64,000 nt of DNA, from the NCBI GenBank assembly GCA_033961575.1, contig CM066730.1, forward strand, positions 157,507,523 to 157,571,522. The letters run 5' to 3'. Below are positions 44,363 through 61,662 of this stretch, piece after piece; position 1 is the stretch's first letter; each line of letters opens with the position of its first letter. The notes beneath the pieces were generated by a model, which saw only the letters and a list, made by a program, of their open reading frames with translations, was not told where the DNA came from and ran no database searches. Source of the stretch: Aselliscus stoliczkanus (lineage: Eukaryota > Chordata > Mammalia > Chiroptera > Hipposideridae). The position numbers and the translations under genes were made by a program.

Positions 44363-44883
44363 TTTATTTATTTTTAAAACTCTTTTATTGTGAAATAAAC
44401 ATTTTTTTAAAATTAGTTTCAGGTGTATAACACAGTGCAATAGTTATACTTTTTACTCCTCAAAGTGACAGCCCCCCTCCCCCAGTTCGCCACCCCAGTC
44501 CCCCCCATATCATACATATCTATTACAATTCCTTCGACTCCCTTCCACAGTATACTCCACATCCCATGACTATGTATATATTCAATTACAGTTGGCATAC
44601 AATATTATACAACATCAGCTTCAGGTGTACAGTGGAGTGATAATTCCTCTACTCCATCCATGAAGTGGCCTTCCTAACAAGACATGTGACCATCTGACAC
44701 CCCACAAAATATTTACATTATTATATTCCCCAAACTGTCTTTCATATCCCTATGGCAATATTGTACTTACCTATTTATGCTATCTAATCCTTTTCCCTTC
44801 TCCTTCATCCCCACCCCCCTCCCTACTAGCAACCATCAGTTTTTCCTCTATATCTATGAGTCTGTTTCTGTTTACTTTGCTCG
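44363..44883 (-). mobile_element. 5'-truncated young L1 insertion (3' UTR)
   Basis: T-rich left end, TTAGTTTCAGGTGTATAACA, AAAGTGACAGCCCCCCTCCC, CCATATCATACATATCTATT, CTTCAGGTGTACAGTGGAGTG, CCATGAAGTGGCCTTCCTAAC and ACCATCTGACACCCCACAAA. The 18-bp target duplication ACAGTACCCAAAACTTTA (44345-44362) / ACAGTACCCAATACTTTA (44884-44901) has one mismatch. The G-rich polypurine run on the minus strand is a normal L1 3' UTR feature. The same subfamily is at 63560. Confidence 0.9.
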
Positions 44884-45297
44884 ACAGTACCCAATACTTT
44901 AACATTCCTAAATTTTTAGGGGTGAGCCTCTGATCTTTAGTCTAACACTGTCACAACCCTATTGTCTAACTCACAGGGTCTTTTGAGTATGGGCTGCAGT
45001 GGTGCTTCCATGTCAAGCTGGGCTTGGGAGTCTTGGAAAGGCTGGTAGCCTCCAACATTACGGCCATATTCCCTAGATATGCTAGGGTTCATGAAGGATC
45101 AGGGTATGGTTTCTTATACTCATGGAACCAACTAAACCATCATCCCTTTCCCATCTCAAGAGAAATACAAAGCAAATCTCTCTTCTGAATGTCTCTTTTA
45201 TAAATAAGGAAAATAAGGCTTAATGAATTTTACACTAAGATTGGAAATTTAGAGTGGGGATCAGAGTTAGGTGTTGATTTACAGGCCTTCTATTACA

Positions 45298-45530
45298 TTA
45301 GAGATCAGCAAACTATGGCCCATGGGCCAAATTTGTCTCTCCCCTCTCCCCTTACCTGCTTTTGTTTTATTGGAACATAGCCATGGTATCTCACTTATGT
45401 GCTGGCTATGACTGCTTTTGTACTAAAATGGCATCATTGAGTAGTTGTGACAGACACTGTATGGCCTGCAAAGCCAAAAATATTTACTATCTAGCCCTTT
45501 ACTGAAAAAGTAGGCTACAACATGCTGTTT
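45298..45530 (-). mobile_element. Nonautonomous hAT-Charlie-type element
   Basis: GAGATCAGCAAACTATGGCCCATGGGCC, TTGTTTTATTGGAACATAGCCATGG, GGCATCATTGAGTAGTTGTGACAGACACTGTATGGCC and CTAGCCCTTTACTGAAAAAG are the well-known core of a Charlie-type MITE. Old, with no target duplication resolved. Confidence 0.75.
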
Positions 45531-46425
45531 CTGAAACCTCCACAGACACTTGTGCTAATTCTAAGACTCAGCTATTTTAAGACTTTAAGTGGAGGAGAAA
45601 TTCTCCATGACTCCTAGAGAGATAGCACAAGCTGGGTCTTGAAAATCTATTTTCTTCTATATTAACAAGAAGTCAAGAGAATCTCTGGTATGACTTAGCT
45701 AAAGGGGATTTCAAAAGAGTCCTAGAGAAGAAGAGGGATGAGCCAGCTTAAAAGGTCCGTGGGTCCTTTTTAAAAAGATTGTAGACCTTCCAATTCAGAA
45801 TTTCTGCAGCCTTTGTGAATGAATAAATGAATGAATGAATATTGGTACATATGAAGGAAAAAGGTCTGGAAGGATACAGATATCTGGTGGGTAGTTACCT
45901 TTGGTAGAAGGAGAGGTATTTAACTCTACTTTGTCTGTATTGTGTCTGTGTGTGCACCCTCGTGTGTGTAGTATAACTACATACTTTTTGCAATTAAAAA
46001 ACACAAACACACACAATGACAGAGAAGTAGGGAGAAAAAGAAAGAAAGGCTTGAGAAAGGCTTCTCAGTGGTGTTTAAGAAAAGGATTTCTAGGATGATG
46101 GATGCATCTGTGTTCATAATGGGATGGTTGACTTAATGACCTCCTTGCCCCTGGCATCCATCCCATGATAGATGGGCTGTCCCAAACTCCTCAGGGTCTA
46201 TGTTCCTTCATGGGCAGAGAGCTGGAAAAAACATTCAGAATAGAGTAAGGACTACAAATTTCTGCAGAAGCAAACTAATTGCGTAGTTGTGTTTGAGATA
46301 TAATTGCAACTGTGTCTTTATTTCTCAAGAAGCTAGTATGGCTGGTATGAAGACTGAATTGTGGATGTCAGAAACTAATCATGGAATATTGCAACTTTTT
46401 TCCAGAATGGCTGCAAGATATAAAG
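45531..46425. other. Intergenic sequence, no gene seen
   Basis: Includes GAATGAATAAATGAATGAATGAAT at about 45817-45840 and a possible old L1 fragment at 45860-46010. No coding exon. Confidence 0.4.
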
Positions 46426-46429
46426 AGAT

Positions 46430-47340
46430 GGCTGTTCCTTTTTCTATGTAAAAGAAATGAGTAATGCATGTGCATTGTGAAACATTCAAACAATACAAAT
46501 GTGTATAAAATAAAAAGTGAAAGACCTCCCTCCCAATCACTCTTACCAGAGGTAACAACTACATATAACTTGAGGTTGGAACATCTGTAAATATATCTTT
46601 TCCCATTCATATTCAAACAACAAACTGGCATCATGCTACACACAGGAATGCATTTTTATTTTTACTTAATATATCTGGGCCACATGAATATATGAGTATA
46701 TTTAGATGCATTTTATTCTTTTTAATGGCTGCATAATATTCCACTGCATGAGTGTATCACAATTTATATAACAATTTCTCTATTTATGGACATTTCAGTT
46801 GGTCCCCCCTCCCCTTTCTTCTTGTTTGCTGTTGCAGTGCTGCAATGAATATCTGCATACAAATATTTGAGTATTTGTGCATATATTTGTTTAGGACACA
46901 TAAAAAGTTATGTACATTTAAATTTTATTTATTTTAAAACCTCAGGTGGGGATTATATTTTATTTTATTTTATCTTTTTTGTGTGAATTGAAATTTTTTT
47001 TTTTTTTTTTGAGGGTAGTGTCACTGGCCCTCACATGTGGGACCAAACCAGGGCCGCTGGCTTCCCAAGCCAGCGCTTAACCACCGCGCCACTCGGCTGG
47101 CCCTAAATTTTAATAGATATTCAATTGCCTTCTATAAAAATGTCATGACAATGTATAATCTTCCCAACAATTTATAATTTCTTATTTCTCATTTTCCTAA
47201 CTACTGTTAAGGTTGTGGATCTTTCCATGTTTATTGACTATTTGTGTTGGTTCTTTTCTGAATTGCATTTCTTAACCTTTGGCCATTTAAAAATCATGTT
47301 GTTTTTTCCCCCATTGATTTGTAAAAATAAATGCCTTTTA
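46430..47340 (-). mobile_element. L1 3' UTR fragment (interrupted by SINE)
   Basis: AAGACCTCCCTCCCAATCAC, CATTTTATTCTTTTTAATGGCTGCATAATATTCCACTG, TTTCTCTATTTATGGACATTTCAG, then after the SINE TAATCTTCCCAACAATTTATA and TTTGGCCATTTAAAAATCATG. Antisense old L1 3' region. Confidence 0.7.
46998..47102 (-). mobile_element. Short-form tRNA-derived SINE
   Basis: Poly(T), GAGGGTAGTGTCACTGGCCC, CCAGCGCTTAACCACCGCGC and CACTCGGCTGGCCC. The flanks share only AAATTTT, so a target duplication is weak. It inserted into an old L1. Confidence 0.88.
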
Positions 47341-47389
47341 ACTTACAGATATTAACTATTTCATATATTGAAACAGTTCTCAATTTATA

Positions 47390-47521
47390 CAGAGGGTGCC
47401 CCAAAAAATGTATACACATTTTAAGAAAGGAAAAAACTGTATTAAAATTGTAATACTCAATATATACCGACAACAGAAGATGAACACAAGTCATGTGTAT
47501 ACATTTTTTTGGTACCTCTGG
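47390..47521 (+). mobile_element. Mariner-derived MITE (132 bp)
   Basis: Left end CAGAGGGTGCCCCAAAAAAT GTATACACA; right end TGTGTATACATTTTTTTGGT ACCTCTG, an inverted match. TA flanks (47388-47389, 47522-47523). It is nearly identical to the copy at 28811 over its length, including AATACTCAATATATACCGA. Confidence 0.9.
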
Positions 47522-47704
47522 TATTTACGTTTGAACATTATGATGACTTTCACCATATAGAGAGTTCATGTAGCCAAATTGTAAATCTTTTCCTACGCTG
47601 TTTCTGGGTTCCCTGTCACGCTTAGAAACACATGTCCCTTCCAAACATCATCAAACTATTATTTTTTCTTCCATTGTTTTTATGATTTTAGTCTTTAACT
47701 CAAC

Positions 47705-47812
47705 TTTTTTTTTTTTTTTTGAGGGCAGTGTCACTGGCCCTCATATGTGGGACCCGAACCAGGGCCGCTGGCTTTCTAAGCCAGCGCTTAACCACCGCGC
47801 CACTCGGCCGGC
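47705..47812 (-). mobile_element. Short-form tRNA-derived SINE
   Basis: Very well preserved: poly(T), GAGGGCAGTGTCACTGGCCC, GGGACCCGAACCAGGGCCGC and TTAACCACCGCGCCACTCGG CCGGC. It lies only about 0.5 kb upstream of the PSMB2 start codon. Confidence 0.9.
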
Positions 47813-48119
47813 GCTCCACCATTTTTTATTTCTGTGAAACATGTAAATCGGGTTCCTGTCAAGTTTATTTTTCTCTAATATGGCTTGTCGGGAAGTGGTT
47901 TTTAGAGACATTTTAAGGAGAAGAGCCACCTAAGGACACACGCCTTCTAGATACTCACGTGTACTAGGCACTTTACATATGATGAGTGATTTCATCTTCA
48001 AGTGAGTTTTAAACTCTTAATTTATAAATAGAGACTGGGCATTACATAACCTAAGCGGCCAGTAAAGCCGGCATTACAATAGACCTCACAGGCCAAGAGA
48101 CCAGCGGAGATTTAATAGC

Positions 48120-55945
<7,826 letters not shown>

Positions 55946-56090
55946 TAAGAGCAAAAAAATCTCCTGTGCTTCTTTTATATTCCATTACACATTAATACTA
56001 TTTTTCCCCTTTTTTGGCATTTCTGACCCCTTCCCATTGCTACTCGTTCATTCTTCTGTTTCTTTGGATTTGTTTTCCCTTTCTGCATAG

Positions 56091-56111
56091 TTGTTAATTA
56101 ACACCCAAAAG
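56091..56111 (+). other. PSMB2: Candidate 21-nt in-frame cassette microexon of PSMB2
   Basis: The segment TTGTTAATTAACACCCAAAAG is preceded by a long pyrimidine-rich acceptor ending CCCTTTCTGCATAG and followed by GTAAGTG, making AAG|GTAAGT, a full consensus donor. No AG occurs for about 138 nt upstream of the acceptor, and a branch-like TTCTGAC lies at 56021-56027. It is 21 nt with no stop (LLINTQK) and follows a phase-0 exon, so inclusion would add seven residues after Arg95. The canonical human protein lacks these. Unproven; it could be a silent splice-site pair. Confidence 0.4.
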
Positions 56112-56892
56112 GTAAGTGTACATTCCCAGAGAATTTGCCTGGGGTACACCATCATGAAGGCCAGTGATAGCCTTTTAAAATTATTTTCAAAGTGTGTTCA
56201 TAGCAAGCCATGTTTCTTATTCCTGTGGTTGAAAGTCAATACATGTTATTAGAGGTGAAATTTTGAAAATAATAATGCACATTTCATCTTGAGATGACCT
56301 GTGTCCTATGACTGTTCTTGCCAAAGCAAACAGAATTGTTTGCCCTCACTTCTTCTGGACTTGTTGCTATCGTAGAGCTTTCTTTGTTCTATTGATGGCA
56401 TGTCCAAAGATGAAACATTAATTTAAGGATAGAATGTTAGAGATTGTGTAGGATGTGCCAAGAAAGTTCATATGATTGCTAAAATTGTGTAGTAATTCCC
56501 TTCCCACAGGGATTAAGTAAATGGAGCCTTACCATGTGACCTTACCACCTGTGCCAGTTTACTCATCTATGAAATCGAGATAACTTCCTAACCCCACAGG
56601 AGTGCTAGGAAAATAAATGCTTGTAAATCATAATATTTAACATTCATATGACTTTTGCCAGAGCATTTAGCCTAATAATTTATTCACTATTCCACTGAGA
56701 TACATAGTAGTTAATTCTCTGTCACTGATATGGAATGAATGGCATAAAGTGGCAAAAGGACTAGCCCCGGGTCACATAGCAGGTCAGGCAAAGCTACATT
56801 AATGGTACCATGATTACTTAACGCTTCTGCCTTCATCAGCTCCTTGGTTTTTCAGTATTGTTTCCAGCACATTGGTGCTGTTTGTATTTTTT

Positions 56893-57003
56893 TTTTTTTT
56901 TTTTTTTTTTGAGGGCAGTGTCACTGGCCCTCATATGTGGGACCCGAACCGGGGCCGCTGTCTTCCCAAGCCAGCGCTTAACCACTGCGCCACTCGGCCG
57001 GCC
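56893..57003 (-). mobile_element. Short-form tRNA-derived SINE
   Basis: Long poly(T), GAGGGCAGTGTCACTGGCCC, GGGACCCGAACCGGGGCCGC and TTAACCACTGCGCCACTCGG CCGGCC. The exact 15-bp target duplication CTGTTTGTATTTTTT is at 56878-56892 and 57004-57018. Among the least diverged copies here. Confidence 0.93.
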
Positions 57004-58029
57004 CTGTTTGTATTTTTTATCATGGTTTTAACTTCATCTGCACTTGTTTAAGCTGAATTAAGACAGACATCTAAACAAGTATAGGTGTTTTTTTAAAAAA
57101 GGTACCTATTACAGATCTTTAAAGCAGTTTTTTTTTTTTAGTGCCTAATAATACTGGATTGAGAACTTAATAAATAGAACCTCTTTCTCAGTGCTAGCTT
57201 TGACCAAGGGATTTGTACAATATAAAGGATCTTGAAGTTTGAAGAGAAGCCAGAGACATGATGGATTGAATCATGTCAAATTTACATACTTTGTTTTGAT
57301 CTGGGTAAAAAGGTCAAAGGCCTTTCCTTGTTCAGTCCTCCAAGACTGAGGAAAGTGGATCAGATGTGACCTTTCCTGCTGCCCAGAAGTTCCTGTGGAA
57401 TTCAATAAAAAAGAGTATGCTATGGCTTGCTGTGTAAAATATGTCTCTGGACCTGTCAGGCAGAACTGGAGTAAGAATTTCAGCTTTGGGCACAATAAAC
57501 ATTTTGTCATAAAGGCTGCACATTAAGTGAATTAAGTTCCTTTTAGAATTAAGAGTGACAACGTGCTTCATGCAAATGTAGTGAATCCAGTTAATCTTCT
57601 AGCAGAAATGTTTGATGTCTTAACAAATACATATCCCATATAGACAGTGAATATGGGGCTCCAATAAATGTTGACTACCTATATGCCTTGTGCTTCTAGG
57701 TTGAATTCTTGCTCCCCCACCCTTTTATCAAAATAGGTTATTTGTGCTAAAATATTAATTTATATTTTAGTCATTTTATTCTGGGGAGAAAGGTGATAGT
57801 TTTTTCAGTCTTCCTAATAGGTGCCGTCACTAGATTTGGTACATTTACACGTCACACCAGTTAGGACATGAGACTTACTTGGGGTTAGCATGCATAACGT
57901 GTCTATTGCTCAAATTGTTTGATTTCCAACTTGCCCTATTTGTGTGTGGGTGTGGTGTGGGTGTGGCATTTGGTTGGAAGGACATTTATTGTAGAGTACA
58001 CAATCTTACATAAACTGATTCTTTAAGAT

Positions 58030-58260
58030 ACAGGCAGCTTAGCTTGGTGGATCAGCACAATCTCTAGAATTAGACTGCCTGGACTTAAATCTGCTCACTG
58101 ACTTGCTAGCTGGGTGTCTGTGGACAAACTCTAAACTTAATTTCCCTACTTACAAAATAATAGCACCTACTTAACTGAATTACTATAAAGAGTAAATCAG
58201 GTAATCATGCAAAGATGTTAGTACAGTGAATGGCACATAACAACTAATTAATAAATCACT
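58030..58260 (+). repeat. MIR SINE
   Basis: CAGCTTAGCTTGGTGGATCAG, AGAATTAGACTGCCTGGACTTAAATCTGC, CTTGCTAGCTGGGTGTCTGTGG, TTACTATAAAGAGTAAATCAG and GTGAATGGCACATAACAACTAATTAATAAA. Plus orientation, in PSMB2 intron 3. Confidence 0.85.
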
Positions 58261-58469
58261 TTTGTTTTTATGCTGCTATTGCTGTTTGAATGAAGAAGCA
58301 GCTTAATAGCTGTAAGTTAGTTTTCTATGGGAGATTTTTTATTGTGCTATTTTAGTTTAACTAATCTGCTAGTAAAGAAGAGTATATAAAAAATTACTGA
58401 TATTGATAGGGAAAATAGAAATAAACCAATATCAATCATCTCTTATGTGCTAGGCTTTGTTTTAGATCA

Positions 58470-58745
58470 GCACAATCCAGTAACCACTTGTCATATCTGG
58501 TTATTTAAATTTAAAATAATTAAAATGAAATAAAATTAGAAATTCAGTCCTTGGGTGAAAAAGTCTGCTGGACTTTGAATGAGAAATAAACTTTTGTTTC
58601 TATGAAAAGATTTGGTTCCTCAGTTACATTAGCCACTTTTCAAGTGCTCAATCGCCACATGGGGCTAATGGCTACCATACTGGACCTTGAAGATACAGAA
58701 CATTTTTATTATCATAGAAAGTTCTCTTGGATAGTGCTAGTCTAG
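58470..58745 (+). mobile_element. Nonautonomous hAT-Charlie-like element
   Basis: AGCACAATCCAGTAACCACTTG, GGTTATTTAAATTTAAAATAATTAAAATG, CATTAGCCACTTTTCAAGTGCTCAATCGCCACATGGGGCTAATGGCTACC and ATACTGGACC. It is in the same broad family as 28730-29155. Confidence 0.65.
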
Positions 58746-59199
58746 ATAGTTATGTATGTGACCTTATTTAATGCTTATTATGACACCAGAAGATGAGTGT
58801 TATCCCCATTTTACTTAAAAGGATACTAAGGCTGGTTAATAAAGAGGTTAAGTATTTTTCTTATCTGTCTAAGTATTCCAAAAGCACACATTTAGCTTGT
58901 AAAAGGCTGAGGCACAATTCTAACTTCAAATACCATACACTTTCATACTTTGTCCTTTATTAGTTACTGGAGTACTGTACAAGTATGTTTGTGCATTTGG
59001 GGAAGCATGAAATGTTCAGTTCTATTAAAATATTAAGCTCTCCGCATAGGATTATATATTATAAAGTATAAATATGTATCCATTGTAGGTGTTCAATAAA
59101 TATTTGCTGAATAAATGTCATCCAGTTAGGTCCACATAGACCACTGAAAATGTTCTTGTGCATTTATACACTAGAAGGGAATTTTATTAAAGTATTCTT

Positions 59200-59310
59200 T
59201 TTTTTTTTTTTTTTGAGGGCAGTGTCACTGGACCTCATATGTGGGACCCGAACTGGGGCCGCTGGCTTCCTAAGCCAGCGCTTAACCACTGCGCTACTCG
59301 GCCGGCCCTG
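59200..59310 (-). mobile_element. Short-form tRNA-derived SINE
   Basis: Poly(T), GAGGGCAGTGTCACTGGACC, TTAACCACTGCGCTACTCGG CCGGCCC. The exact 13-bp target duplication TTAAAGTATTCTT is at 59187-59199 and 59311-59323. Confidence 0.92.
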
Positions 59311-61480
59311 TTAAAGTATTCTTAATGAATGGATGTTACTTCTCCATTTGAAAATTAAATATATGAGATCAGCAGGAAGAGATGAAAACACAGACTGGGG
59401 GGAAAAATAAATGCATGTGTTCATTTAAGTTGGTCTGTTCCTGGTTAGACCCCCAAGGAGCAGAAAAGGGCTTATTAGGCTTTTGCTATATGTTTGACTC
59501 CACAATTTCAAATATTTATGAGGCTTTTTTGAGCATGGGTTTTGGAGTCAAATATATCAGAGTTCCAATCGCTTCTCTGATATGTACTCGTTTGTATGAT
59601 CTTGAATAAGTTGCTTATGTTTACTGAGCCTCACTTTCTTCACCTGTTAAGAGAGGAGTGATCAAATGTGGCAAGTTATGAGAACTGAGAGAGAATTAAC
59701 CATTGGTTTAATAAAACATATTTTAAATCAATGAATTATACCCCCTGGAAAATAGTATTTAATAAGTGACTCCATCATTGAGGGACTATTATTTGGATTT
59801 TTCACGGATTATTTTGAAAGTTTTGTGATGACTGATAGGCATAGTTTATATGATGGTTGTTTAAATTCTCCTCATGATTTGATTACTGGGCTATAGAAGG
59901 GAGAGTGATAGGCAATGGGGGCTATTTCTTGCTTGAAACGAATTACATGGCACATTTGGTGTAGCCCATCTGAATGTCCTAAAATTTTCTGTTTTTGTCC
60001 ACCAAGATCTCTATATATGTAGAGACTGAGCCAAATCTGATGTCCTTGGGGATGTGGAGTTTGTGGCAAGTCATAGAGCAGGATGCTGGCCTCCATGGTG
60101 TGTGATCTTCAGGACTTAACTACTGCTACTCATGGGCCAGCGTGGTTTCCCAGAGCCTTTTCTGAAGTGCTTGGTGAGCCTTTGGTAGTTTTTTTATAGG
60201 GCTATACTTGTAAATGCTTAGTAAATAAACAATAGAAATAATGAGTTGAGAAACCATAATCTAGCCTGGTATAGTGGTTTTCAAATTTCAGTCCATGAAG
60301 CTGCCTCAGGAAACTCACCAAGGAAGGCTAGTGTGGGAAAACTTTTTAGATCTGCTTCATATAGATCAACTCAGCTTTTGTCTGCTTTATGTGTTGGGAT
60401 TCCATGTATAATTTTATTTGAAAATGTGGCTTCGCTGTCCCCATCCCACCCAAGTTCTAAAACTAGTGGGGTAGATGAAAGAGCCCAGTTCCAGGAGGTT
60501 AGCACCAGCTCTCCTGTGGGCTGGATGCAAAATCCTGGGAGAAAGAGAGAAAAAGAATAATGTTTTTATGGTTTCTTCCCTCCTCCCCAAAGAGTATGAT
60601 TTAAAAATCTGATGTCGAGACCTTAACCAGACTGGAATTTATTTTTTCCAGTGAAAGGGAAGAAATAAATATGAAAGAATTTCAAGTATAAGTCATTTCC
60701 AGAAGTGACCACGACTTGTTCCACCACCAGTTTGAGCATGTATAGTGGGCTGACCACTAGAGTTACTGTCCTCTTGCCTTGGTGGCTGGCACAAAGACGT
60801 CATCTGTTTATTGGTATTAATGAGGTCATGTGCCTTTATGAACAGATGGCCCAGGTGAAACCTTCACTTTGCAGGTCTTGTCCTCTAAACACAACCAACC
60901 ATTTGTTACATGTGATTAAAATATCACTAACAAAGGTAATTTCACATGCTTTTTGGCAAATGTGGTTAGCAGGATGTGACATGACACAGCACTGCCTTCT
61001 TCCTCCGTGTGCCATCTCCCTTGAGGCCTCATCTCCCCTGCTCACCCCTGTCTCACCCATGCCCAGACTTGCCTTCAGCTCACCTGCTCCAGATGGGCGG
61101 CACAGTGGGAGGACACTGGCAAAGGCAGATGTGTTTGTTTTCCGGAGACAAAATGTGATGCCGCAGATGGCAATGCCTTGGAGCAAATGGCAGCCTTTGA
61201 CACTGCTGCCACACAGCCTGGGCATCTTGACAGAGCTGGCTTACTTTTGGTAATGGGAAAATAGAAAAAAAAACAACCCAAAATCAAGATATTCATCATA
61301 AAACGCATGGAATTTAGTGCAAGCAGGAGTTCTTTTAGACCTGGAGAGCAGTTTCCTTTCCCACCAGACCTGAGTTAGCTTGTCAGCTAACTGGATTTTC
61401 ACCATGAATATTTACCAGTTGTATGTCTGTTAATTTTTTTGGTCTCCTAGCCTTAATAGGACATAAAGTAAAAACTGAAA
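59311..61480. other. PSMB2: PSMB2 intron 3, unique-looking segment
   Basis: No exon recognised. A frame of about 180 codons at 60705-61253 starts at GTG, overlaps a long opposite-strand frame and has no domain. It may reflect constrained non-coding DNA: 60790-60960 contains ACGTCATC (a CRE-like site), CAGATGGCCCAGGTGAA (two E-boxes) and AATTTCACATGC. Confidence 0.4.
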
Positions 61481-61490
61481 ACACAGGGCT

Positions 61491-61500
61491 ACATTTATTT

Positions 61501-61545
<45 letters not shown>

Positions 61546-61547
61546 TT
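61491..61547. repeat. (TTTA)n microsatellite at a SINE tail
   Basis: About 13 TTTA units directly abutting the SINE. It has replaced the expected poly(T), so it most likely grew from the SINE's A-rich tail. Confidence 0.93.
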
Positions 61548-61643
61548 TTGAGGGCAATGTCACTGGCCCTCATATGTGGGACCCGAACCAGGGCTGTTGG
61601 CTTTCCAAGCCAGCACTCAACCACCGCGCCACTCAGCCGGCCC
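61548..61643 (-). mobile_element. Short-form tRNA-derived SINE
   Basis: GAGGGCAATGTCACTGGCCC, GGGACCCGAACCAGGGCTGT, TCAACCACCGCGCCACTCAG CCGGCCC. The target duplication AAACACAGGGCTACATTTA (61478-61496) / AAACACATGACTACATTTA (61644-61662) has two mismatches, so this is an older copy. Confidence 0.9.
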
Positions 61644-61662
61644 AAACACATGACTACATTTA

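Noticed and set aside
60705..61253. 182-codon frame in PSMB2 intron 3
   Set aside because: Begins at GTG, not ATG, overlaps a 129-codon opposite-strand frame, has no recognisable domain and no poly(A) or retrocopy signs.
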